Assembly (NCBI GenBank): GCA_030613055.1
Contig: JAUWMR010000006.1
Location: forward strand, 51,112 to 115,111
DNA length: 64,000 nt
Reading direction: 5' to 3'
From: Desulfobacteraceae bacterium
GTDB taxonomy: Bacteria > Desulfobacterota > DSM-4660 > Desulfatiglandales > Desulfatiglandaceae
Both the position numbers and the translations under genes were made by a program. Positions within the stretch are counted from its first letter, which is position 1; the number at the start of each line of letters is the position of its first letter. This document shows positions 35,306-42,823 of this stretch, one piece after another. The notes beneath the pieces are model-generated. The model saw only the letters and a program-made list of their open reading frames with translations. It made no database searches and had not been told where the DNA came from.

Positions 35306-36808
35306 TTATTTCATTTCGAGATCCAGGATACTTGCAATCTCTGCTGTCATCTCTCTGATAAACAGCTTCATTTCCTCTTCATGAAGTGGTTTGCCAGGTT
35401 CGGGATACTTTTTCAGGTTTTCAGGCTTAAGCAAAATGGGCGCATTCTTGAGCTCGGGTATGGGCTTGACATGGAACGCAGGATCAAAACCGTTGTTGAA
35501 ATACATATCCTGAAACACTGAGAACTTGAGAATGTGGGCTGTTGAATCAAGAACGCCAATCTCTTTTGGCCGGACATATCCTGAATCTATTGCTTTTTGA
35601 AAACCGGCTAAGGATTCTCCCCCCTGGGTACAGGCAATATTCCCGTTCCTGTTGGCCACTATCATTGAATCCATGATCTGTTGTTCTGTCACCTGAACAA
35701 AAAAGATCCTTTTCTCACCGGCAGTATGGTTGTATTCTGCGGCTAATTCAATGACCCTTGGCATGGACACGGGGTTGCCAATCATGGCAGCCTGAGCCAC
35801 ACTTTGCCGGACAGTGACAGGCGAAAAAGACCTTTTATCGGGATCTCCTTCTAAATAATAGCGGTAAACCGGGTCGGCATGTTCCGACTGAACGCCTATG
35901 ATCTTGGGTAACATATCTATAATCCCGATCGTGAAAAATTTTAAAAAGCCGCTCATGACCGCAGTGATATTCCCTGCATTGCCAATAGGGACAACAATCA
36001 CTTTGTCCCCAACCTCATAGTCGAAGTCCTGGGCTATCTCGAAGGAAAATGATTCCTGGCCTAAGATACGCCAGCTATTTTTTGAATTTAAAAGGGCAAC
36101 GTTATAATTTTCCGAAAGAGATTCGACCACTTTCATACAGTCATCAAAGACGCCGGGGATTTCCAGAACCTTAGCGCCGCTGCCTAAGGGTTGCGAGAGT
36201 TGTTGTGGTGTGACCTTTCCCTTTGGCAAAAGGACGGCTGATTTGAGAAAGTCCCCTAAATATGAGGCGTATAGTGCTGCCGAGGCAGAAGTGTCTCCAG
36301 TGGAGGCGCATATGGCAAGAATGTTATTTAATTTTTCTTTGTTTGCCAGGTAATGAATATAACTTAGGGCACAGGCCATGCCCCTGTCCTTAAAAGATGC
36401 ACTGGGATTCAAACCGTCGTTTTTAAAATAGAAATCGATCCCGAGGTCTTTTTTCAGGCGTGTATTCGCTTCGACTAAGGGCGTGTGAGCTTCACCAAGA
36501 TAAATAATTTGGTCTATAGGGATAACTGGTGCGATGAATTCATAATAACGAAAAATCCCTTTTAGGGCATTGTGATTAAGCATCCTGCGGTAATCAAATA
36601 TCCTGCGCCAGGTTTTGCCCCCGATATCGGTCAAATGCTGCGTGTTTTTGTCATGGAGAAGAAGCACATTGCCGCATGTGGGGCATGTATAAATGAGATG
36701 GTCAATGTTAAATTCGCTCTTGCAGCCTACGCACCTGTAGGCCATCTGACCATAAGGCTCAGGGATTAAATAAGGTCGGATGTCTTCGGGGAATTGATCT
36801 ATTTTCAT
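35306..36808 (-). CDS. thrC: threonine synthase
   Basis: A 500-residue PLP enzyme that turns O-phosphohomoserine into threonine. The PLP lysine is in NPSASFKDRGM and the Ser/Thr phosphate loop in PIGNAGNITAV. A zinc-ribbon-like start (CVGCKSEFNIDH...CPTCG, four Cys) precedes the catalytic fold, as in the longer archaeal/delta-type ThrC. The partial asd at the right edge is another gene of the aspartate pathway. Confidence 0.92.
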   Translation of the reverse strand: MKIDQFPEDIRPYLIPEPYGQMAYRCVGCKSEFNIDHLIYTCPTCGNVLLLHDKNTQHLTDIGGKTWRRIFDYRRMLNHNALKGIFRYYEFIAPVIPIDQIIYLGEAHTPLVEANTRLKKDLGIDFYFKNDGLNPSASFKDRGMACALSYIHYLANKEKLNNILAICASTGDTSASAALYASYLGDFLKSAVLLPKGKVTPQQLSQPLGSGAKVLEIPGVFDDCMKVVESLSENYNVALLNSKNSWRILGQESFSFEIAQDFDYEVGDKVIVVPIGNAGNITAVMSGFLKFFTIGIIDMLPKIIGVQSEHADPVYRYYLEGDPDKRSFSPVTVRQSVAQAAMIGNPVSMPRVIELAAEYNHTAGEKRIFFVQVTEQQIMDSMIVANRNGNIACTQGGESLAGFQKAIDSGYVRPKEIGVLDSTAHILKFSVFQDMYFNNGFDPAFHVKPIPELKNAPILLKPENLKKYPEPGKPLHEEEMKLFIREMTAEIASILDLEMK

Positions 36809-36865
36809 GTCTGTTTCCTCTGTATCTCTATATTTGTTAAGATATAGACATTTATTTCAAGTTTT

Positions 36866-36910
36866 GTAACACTTTAGCGCTTTGAAAGCAGTACCAGGAC
36901 ATGGGGATCT
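36866..36910 (+). repeat. palindromic repeat with GTAACACTTTAGC end, copy 2 of 3
   Basis: GTAACACTTTAGCGCTTTGA matches the inverse of the right arm at 13535, and the following AGTACCAGGACATGGGGATC resembles its centre. Only one arm is preserved. Confidence 0.55.
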
Positions 36911-37077
36911 CTTTTAAAAGCCGCATCACAAATTCACCTAATGCCAGCAACACGCCCCCTGGGCTTTGACCATGATCGCGGGTCCTGCCAGCAGTCCTGC
37001 AGGCGGGCGGCAGGCGGGGATTCGGTTAACTCTGAACCCCGAACCTATGAACCCGTGAACGGATACATATTTATCAC

Positions 37078-37095
37078 GGACAAACATGTTTGTCC
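37078..37095. promoter_or_regulatory. perfect 18-bp palindrome, possible operator
   Basis: GGACAAACATGTTTGTCC is its own reverse complement. It lies 129 bases before mlaE and 270 bases before thrC on the other strand. Dyads of this size are typical of dimeric regulators, but no relative was seen elsewhere in the window. Confidence 0.35.
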
Positions 37096-37124
37096 ATGCC
37101 ATCTGTGAGTCTCACTTAGAAGGT

Positions 37125-37146
37125 GCGGGATCTTCGATGGGTGTGG
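37125..37146 (+). repeat. GC-rich interspersed repeat, copy 3 of 4, partial
   Basis: GCGGGATCTTCGATGGGTGT with the 5' part (GTCCTCCCCCGCATA) missing and replaced by unrelated sequence. Confidence 0.75.
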
Positions 37147-37223
37147 TATTTTATTGCCGATACTTATTTCTTAATGCGTAAAAGGTTTTGACATCTATGG
37201 CCAATTTTGCAAGACTTGCGTGA

Positions 37224-38003
37224 ATGTCTATTCTGAGAAAATTAGGCGAGGTATCCTTAGATTATCTGTATAGAATGGGAGTTATGGGCATGTTCCTGCT
37301 CAAGACTTTTTTCTATGTGTTTACACCCCCACTTAAGATTAATCGTTTTGTCAAGCAGGTTCACTTTATTGGCTTCCAATCAATGCTCGTGATTGTCCTT
37401 ACCGGATGTTTCACAGGAATGGTCATGGGGTTTCAGGGATACAATAGTTTGAGTAAATTCGGCTCAGATGCATTTTTGGGCCCCATGGTGGGCCTGTCTC
37501 TTATAAAAGAGCTGGGCCCAGTTTTATCGGCCTTTGTAGTTACAGGGATGGCAGGTTCGGCAATTACCGCTGAAATCGGGATTATGCGAATCTCGGAGCA
37601 GATTGACGCCATGGAACTTATGGGCCTGAACCCATACCGCTATCTTGTTGTGCCGAATTTTTTAGCAATTATCGTTTCATTGCCGCTGCTGACAGCTCTT
37701 TTTGACGTGATAGGTATTTTCGGGGGATACCTGGTAGGTGTGAAACTCTTAGGGGTCGGAGCAGGTACGTATTTCGGAGAAATGGTCAGTTATGTGGACA
37801 TGAATGATATCATGGAAGGGGTTTACAAATCTTTGAGCTTCGGAATTATTATTGTATGGGTCTGTTGCTTTAAGGGATATTATACCGGCGTATTTACCGG
37901 GTTCGGTGCGGAAGGTGTCAGCAAGGCCACTATTCAGGCGGTTGTCCTTTCATTTGTATTGATCCTGGTATGGGATTATTTTATGACCTCGTTGATGTTT
38001 TAA
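37224..38003 (+). CDS. mlaE: Mla-type lipid transport permease MlaE
   Basis: A 259-residue membrane protein, the permease of the Mla phospholipid transporter. Family blocks: GMVMGFQGYNSLSKFG, LIKELGPVLSAFVVTGMAG, and AEIGIMRISEQIDAMELMG, followed by the C-terminal membrane segments. The homodimer contacts MlaF and the MlaD hexamer. It begins the mlaEFDCA operon. Confidence 0.95.
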   Translation: MSILRKLGEVSLDYLYRMGVMGMFLLKTFFYVFTPPLKINRFVKQVHFIGFQSMLVIVLTGCFTGMVMGFQGYNSLSKFGSDAFLGPMVGLSLIKELGPVLSAFVVTGMAGSAITAEIGIMRISEQIDAMELMGLNPYRYLVVPNFLAIIVSLPLLTALFDVIGIFGGYLVGVKLLGVGAGTYFGEMVSYVDMNDIMEGVYKSLSFGIIIVWVCCFKGYYTGVFTGFGAEGVSKATIQAVVLSFVLILVWDYFMTSLMF

Positions 38004-38011
38004 GGGATATA

Positions 38012-38785
38012 ATGATAGAAGTTGAAAATCTCCATAAGTCATTTGATGGCAATAAAGTTTTAAGAGGGCTGTCTATTAAGATTAAAAAAGGTGAAGTTAT
38101 TGCCCTGATAGGGGGAAGCGGCTGTGGCAAGAGCGTTCTTTTGAAGCATATGGCAGGTCTTATGAGACCGGACCAAGGGCACGTCATCATTGACGGGAAT
38201 AATGTAAGCACGCTCAAAGGCAAAAAATTAACGACTTTAAGGGAAGGGCTGGGCTTTCTGTTTCAGGGAGGTGCACTGTTCGATTCCATGACAGTATTTG
38301 AGAATGTGGCGTTTCCCTTAAAAGAAAAGACCCGATTGAGTGATAAACTCATCGATGAGAGGGTTTTTCACGAGCTGGAGAACGTGGGACTGTCAGGGTC
38401 GGAACACAAATATCCCTCACAGATTAGCGGGGGAATGGTTAAGCGTGCGGCCCTTGCAAGGTCCCTGGTTACGGATCCCGAGACAATGCTTTTTGATGAA
38501 CCTACAACCGGACTGGACCCGGTTATTGGACTTTCGATCTTAAACCTGATTAGTTCCTGTCACAGGCGTCTATCCTTTACCGGAATCATCGTAACCCACG
38601 AAATTCCAAGGGTATTTGAAATTGTGGGAAGGGTAGCCATGCTTCATGATGGAGTTGTCAGGGCCGAAGGGTCTCCTAAAGAAATGATATCCTCAAGCGA
38701 TCCGGTGGTCCGTTCATTTGTTGGTGAAGATGCCGAGGCATGGTCGTTGTGTGAACCCGAGCGTTCAGGGAGCCAGGATCAGTAG
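38012..38785 (+). CDS. mlaF: Mla ABC ATPase MlaF
   Basis: A 257-residue ATPase with Walker A GGSGCGKSV, Q-loop FLFQGGALFDSMTV (typical of MlaF), signature ISGGMVKRAALARSL, Walker B TMLFDEPTTGLDP and H-loop VTHEI. ATG 38012 is 8 bases behind mlaE with AAGGG before it; an upstream in-frame ATG at 37970 lies within mlaE and is less likely. Confidence 0.95.
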   Translation: MIEVENLHKSFDGNKVLRGLSIKIKKGEVIALIGGSGCGKSVLLKHMAGLMRPDQGHVIIDGNNVSTLKGKKLTTLREGLGFLFQGGALFDSMTVFENVAFPLKEKTRLSDKLIDERVFHELENVGLSGSEHKYPSQISGGMVKRAALARSLVTDPETMLFDEPTTGLDPVIGLSILNLISSCHRRLSFTGIIVTHEIPRVFEIVGRVAMLHDGVVRAEGSPKEMISSSDPVVRSFVGEDAEAWSLCEPERSGSQDQ

Positions 38786-38867
38786 GGAAACGGGTATCCT
38801 GTGAAGAATAACCCGAATTAAGGATTTTTTAATTAAAATCTTCAGTCATCAGATTGAGGAGTCTAAA

Positions 38868-39308
38868 ATGCGTAAATTTGACCTTGAGTTAGGCGTGGGC
38901 TTGTTCATGATTGTGGGGATCATTTGTTTGGGCTATTTGACAATCAAATTAGGGAAGATGGAGGTCCTTGGTGATAAAGGTTATGAAGTGCAGGCGGTTT
39001 TTTCCAACAGCGGGGGATTGAAAACAGGGTCTTCCGTTATGATTGCAGGAGTGGAAGTGGGGCGAGTAAAACACATAGTATTAGATGACTATGAGGCCCG
39101 TGTGGTAATAAACCTGCCAATCGGTCTGAAAATACAGGAAGACGCCATTGCATCCGTAAAAACAAAAGGGTTGATCGGCGAGAAGTATATTGAAATCACT
39201 CCCGGCGGGTCCGAGAAGATTATTGTACCCGGGGGAAAGATTCGCGAAACTCAATCAGCCATAGATATAGAGCAGTTGATATCAAACTATGTTTTTGGGA
39301 AGCTTTAG
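38868..39308 (+). CDS. mlaD: MCE-domain protein MlaD
   Basis: A 146-residue protein with an N-terminal membrane anchor (about 8-28) and one MCE domain in the periplasm. Family sequence: VQAVFSNSGGLKTGSSVMIAG, VGRVKHIVLD, IASVKTKGLIGEKYIEITPG. It forms the hexameric channel on the MlaFE core. AGGAGT lies before the ATG. Confidence 0.94.
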   Translation: MRKFDLELGVGLFMIVGIICLGYLTIKLGKMEVLGDKGYEVQAVFSNSGGLKTGSSVMIAGVEVGRVKHIVLDDYEARVVINLPIGLKIQEDAIASVKTKGLIGEKYIEITPGGSEKIIVPGGKIRETQSAIDIEQLISNYVFGKL

Positions 39309-39420
39309 ACATAATATTTGCGCCAGGGGTTGTTAGTATTATTGCATGTTGATATCCTTTTGTGATAGATTGATTTAAGGCTAAGCTTCTTGGATAAAAG
39401 GCGTAAGTAAGGGGGTACAT

Positions 39421-40020
39421 ATGGGTTTTAAGCTTTTTTTGTCAGGGATCGTTTTCCTGTTTTTGTCAACCGTTATTCAGGACCAGGCGCTGGCGGGTAA
39501 ACCAACAGACAGTATCAGGAAGACCACGGACAAGATCATCGGTATCGTGAGTGATCCTGACCTGAAGGAGACTGATAAAAGGAAAGAGAAAGACTTGTTG
39601 ATTAGAAAGGCCGTGGATGAGATATTTGACTGGAGAGAGATGTCCCGCAGGACACTCGCAAGACACTGGCGAAAGCGGACGGAACAGGAAATAAAAGAAT
39701 TTATTGACCTTTTCGGCAAACTCCTTGAAAGGACTTATCTGGATAAGGTGGAGGGTTATTCAGGCGAGGAGGTCCTTTATAAAGGTGAGGCGGTTGATGG
39801 TGATTACGGTGTTGTGAAAATTATGATTATTACAAAAAAAGAGACAGAGATTTCGGTTTTTTACAGGATGAAAAAAAAGGGGGACGACTGGTTTGTATAT
39901 GATATTTCCGTCGGGGGGGTCAGCCTCATAAATAACTATCGAACACAGTTTAACAGCATTATTGTGAGGTCGTCCTTTAAAAAGCTTATGAAAAAGTTGA
40001 AGGCGAAGGTGGAGGAATAG
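39421..40020 (+). CDS. mlaC: periplasmic phospholipid-binding protein MlaC
   Basis: A 199-residue secreted protein with a signal peptide (cleavage near ALAGKP). The body RKAVDEIFDWREMSRRTLARHW, TEQEIKEFIDLFGKLLERTYL, and DDWFVYDISVGGVSLINNYRTQF is typical of MlaC (Ttg2D family), which carries phospholipids between the outer-membrane complex and MlaFED. Confidence 0.94.
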   Translation: MGFKLFLSGIVFLFLSTVIQDQALAGKPTDSIRKTTDKIIGIVSDPDLKETDKRKEKDLLIRKAVDEIFDWREMSRRTLARHWRKRTEQEIKEFIDLFGKLLERTYLDKVEGYSGEEVLYKGEAVDGDYGVVKIMIITKKETEISVFYRMKKKGDDWFVYDISVGGVSLINNYRTQFNSIIVRSSFKKLMKKLKAKVEE

Positions 40021-40118
40021 ATTTTTCGAAAACCCTGGCGAATAACAGATTCCTCCGGGGATAACCCAAACCCGGGTCCTTCGGGCCCTGGGTACTTTTA
40101 CTAAAGGAAATAACAGGC

Positions 40119-41018
40119 ATGGGTAATTTTTCCAGGATATTGATCATAGCGGTCTGCTGTATGACTATGTTTGCAGTACCCTGTTCTTCAGCGGAGAAGA
40201 GCAGTCCGTCCGGATACCACCAGGAAGGAGAGGATTTTCTTATACCTGATGTGGCGCTTTATGAAATGATGGTTGAGGAATATTCGCAGGAAACCACATC
40301 AATACGAATTTCCCAAAGCATAGTAGGCCCCGGCAAAACCTTGGAGCCTCATGATCCTGATATGATGGAGCCCGATTCAGGACCTTTCTTAAATGAAATA
40401 GAGGAGATGGATCTTATTGCTGATCCGTTTGAGATTGTTAACCGGTTCTTCTTTCATTTTAACGACAAGCTATACTTCTGGTTTCTCAAGCCCATTGGTA
40501 CCGGCTACGGAAAAGTAGTTCCGGAACCGTTGAGGGTTAGTGTGCGCAATTTTTTTTCCAATCTTGCGATGCCGATTCGAGCGGTGAATTGTATTCTGCA
40601 AGGCAAATTTAAGGGTTTTGGAATCGAGATAACACGCTTTGTAGTGAATTCCACGGTAGGTGTGGCAGGTTTTGGTGATCCGGCAAAACAGGTATACAAT
40701 CTCGACCCACAGGATGAGGACCTTGGCCAGACATTAGGGTCTTATGGCCTTGGACCGGCCTTTTATATTACCTGGCCGGTTTTAGGTCCGTCCAGTCTTC
40801 GTGACACGATTGGAATGGCCGGCGATACTTTTCTTAATCCGTTGACTTACGGCATAGAAAACATTGGATACAATTTTGCAGTTAGAGGCTATGATCAGGT
40901 TAACCGGACGTCCCTCAAGATAGGAGATTATGAATCGCTCAAAAAATCCGCCCTTGACCCCTATGTTTCGCTTAGAGATGCGTACCACCAGTACCGCAAA
41001 AGCAAAATCAAAAAATAG
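40119..41018 (+). CDS. mlaA: MlaA (VacJ) outer-membrane phospholipid protein
   Basis: A 299-residue VacJ-family protein. After a signal region (1-25) and a low-complexity linker, the family core starts at DPFEIVNRFFFHFNDKLYFW and continues with VRNFFSNLAMPIRAVNCILQ and LGSYGLGPAFYITWPVLGPSSLRDTIG. E. coli MlaA is a lipoprotein; here the cysteines in the signal region (CCMTMFAVPCSSA) have no proper lipobox, so processing by signal peptidase I after SSA is more likely. It is the last gene of the operon. Confidence 0.92.
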   Translation: MGNFSRILIIAVCCMTMFAVPCSSAEKSSPSGYHQEGEDFLIPDVALYEMMVEEYSQETTSIRISQSIVGPGKTLEPHDPDMMEPDSGPFLNEIEEMDLIADPFEIVNRFFFHFNDKLYFWFLKPIGTGYGKVVPEPLRVSVRNFFSNLAMPIRAVNCILQGKFKGFGIEITRFVVNSTVGVAGFGDPAKQVYNLDPQDEDLGQTLGSYGLGPAFYITWPVLGPSSLRDTIGMAGDTFLNPLTYGIENIGYNFAVRGYDQVNRTSLKIGDYESLKKSALDPYVSLRDAYHQYRKSKIKK

Positions 41019-41075
41019 GTAACACTTTAGCTTTTTGAAAAAAACGATCATAGATAATAGGGTCCTTCCAGTACT
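41019..41075 (+). repeat. palindromic repeat with GTAACACTTTAGC end, copy 3 of 3
   Basis: GTAACACTTTAGCTTTTTGA then AAAAAACGATCATAGATAATAG matches the 13461 copy (CGATCATAG shared). It begins directly at the mlaA stop codon. Confidence 0.6.
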
Positions 41076-41197
41076 GTTTTATTAAGCAAGAGTATTACAA
41101 AAATTAAAGCTGGTCTTTACCGTCCTGGAACAGATTATTGATGTTGCTTGAACAGGATTGATATGGTGAATTAAGAACAAATCAGGGAGGAATATGC

Positions 41198-42820
41198 ATG
41201 GCGCAGACAAAAATGGATCCAGAAATTCTTTCCATGGTGCTGGATACAATAGACAGATTAGAAAAAGACAAACTCTCCTTAGACACGAAACTGGAAATGG
41301 ATCGGGACGGTGAATTTCCAATGGACCTTATCCGGTTTATGTTAGGTCCTGAAATTGCGCTTCATTTGATCTTCATACCAGAAGAATACGGTGGCCTTGG
41401 GGCCGGTGCTTCGGAAATCGCTGTTGTTTCGGAAAGAATGGCAAAAATGGATTTGGGCGTAGCCACTTCTTTTCTGGCCATATGTTTAGGGACGGACCCC
41501 ATAAGAGTGGGTGGAACCCAAAAACAGAAGGAAAAATATATCGGGAAGATTGCTCAGGAGGGCCTGATAGTTGCCTATGGCGTAACCGAACCTGAAGCGG
41601 GGTCTAATGTCCAATCCTTGAAGACCAGGGCGGATCGTGTTTTTGATGACGCCGGTCAGATAAAAGGATACAGACTTAACGGGCAAAAGCAGTTTATTAC
41701 AAATGGAGGAGTCGCTGATCTTTACACAATCCTTGCCGATACACAAAAAGGCCCTTCCTTTTTTATTGTGGAAGCCGGGTCTGAAGGGTTGATCCCGGGG
41801 AAACACGAGGATAAACATGGAATCCGTGCCTCAGATACATGCCCTCTGATAATGGAAGATCTTTTTGTTCCGGCAGAAAATCTTATTGGTGGCGTTGAGG
41901 GGAAGGGCCTGAAAGAGGCCAACAAGGTATTCGGGTACACAAGGCTGATGGTAGCCACCTTCGGATTAGGTGGTGGCATGGCATCATTAGAGAGGGTCAT
42001 CAGATACTCGAAGGAAAGGGTGCAGTTCGGAACGACCCTTTCAGAAAAACAGGGGTATACCCATAGTCTTATGGTACCGCATGCAGTTCAGTTAGAAGCG
42101 GCTCGGGCATATATAGAGGATGTTGCACGCAGGCTTGATACCAGTGAAGAAGAACTCCAGGTGGAGGGTTCTATTGCCAAGTATTTTGCCACAGAAGCAG
42201 GGGATGCCATGGCAAATGATGGCATACAGGCTTTTGGTGGATATGGTTATATGCGAGAATATGAAGTGGAAAAGATCAAGAGGGATATCAAAGTACTTCC
42301 CATTTACGAAGGGACCAGCGAGATACAGAGAAATATTATTTCCTTGTTCCGCATGAGGACTACGGTTCGGTCAAAAGGAGGATTTTACATTAAAATGGCT
42401 GAAGCATTAGAAAATCTGCCAGAGGAATGTGCAGGCCCCCTGTTGGCCGGGGCATTTCGGACCATGAATGAGGTGCTCCTTAGCGCCCGCAAACACAAGT
42501 TGACAAAATCACAGTATGTGATGTTTCTGCTTGCGGATATGATGACCTGGTGCGAAGTAGGAGACGCGCTCTGCCGCAAGGCTGCTGTCTATAGAGGAGA
42601 GCAGGATCGCTCAACTTCATTTGTAAAGACCGCCGCAAGGCTTTTTGTCAGGGAAACCATTGAAAAGGTGTATGTCAATGCCATAAAAATTATGCATGGC
42701 TGTGGTCAGGAAATTGACGAGTCAGGCAGAGGTGTGGATGCCCTGAATTTGGGGCAGGCCATGAAGGACAATCTCAAGGATATGGATCAAATCGCCCAGG
42801 AACTTGTGGCATGCAATTAA
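41198..42820 (+). CDS. acyl-CoA dehydrogenase
   Basis: A 540-residue FAD enzyme that oxidises an acyl-CoA. The N-terminal helical domain is followed by the signature YGVTEPEAGSNVQSLKT and NGQKQFITNGG, the middle beta domain, and the C-terminal helical domain with QAFGGYGYMREYEVEKIKRD and the catalytic Glu in LPIYEGTSEIQRNI. About 150 residues remain behind this core, longer than the common 380-residue enzymes, as in some branched-chain or aromatic acyl-CoA dehydrogenases. The electron acceptor would be EtfAB, not encoded here. The helicase gene begins 3 bases downstream. Confidence 0.92.
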   Translation: MAQTKMDPEILSMVLDTIDRLEKDKLSLDTKLEMDRDGEFPMDLIRFMLGPEIALHLIFIPEEYGGLGAGASEIAVVSERMAKMDLGVATSFLAICLGTDPIRVGGTQKQKEKYIGKIAQEGLIVAYGVTEPEAGSNVQSLKTRADRVFDDAGQIKGYRLNGQKQFITNGGVADLYTILADTQKGPSFFIVEAGSEGLIPGKHEDKHGIRASDTCPLIMEDLFVPAENLIGGVEGKGLKEANKVFGYTRLMVATFGLGGGMASLERVIRYSKERVQFGTTLSEKQGYTHSLMVPHAVQLEAARAYIEDVARRLDTSEEELQVEGSIAKYFATEAGDAMANDGIQAFGGYGYMREYEVEKIKRDIKVLPIYEGTSEIQRNIISLFRMRTTVRSKGGFYIKMAEALENLPEECAGPLLAGAFRTMNEVLLSARKHKLTKSQYVMFLLADMMTWCEVGDALCRKAAVYRGEQDRSTSFVKTAARLFVRETIEKVYVNAIKIMHGCGQEIDESGRGVDALNLGQAMKDNLKDMDQIAQELVACN

Positions 42821-42823
42821 CAG

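Larger units (their letters stand above)
36809..37223. other. 415-bp gap between divergent thrC and mlaE, repeat-rich
   Basis: No gene is seen. It contains, in order, a GTAACACTTTAGC repeat end, a GC-rich stretch of CCTGC/GCAGG words (about 36980-37019), a perfect palindrome at 37078 and a partial copy of the GCGGGATCTTCGATGGG repeat. Confidence 0.6.
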
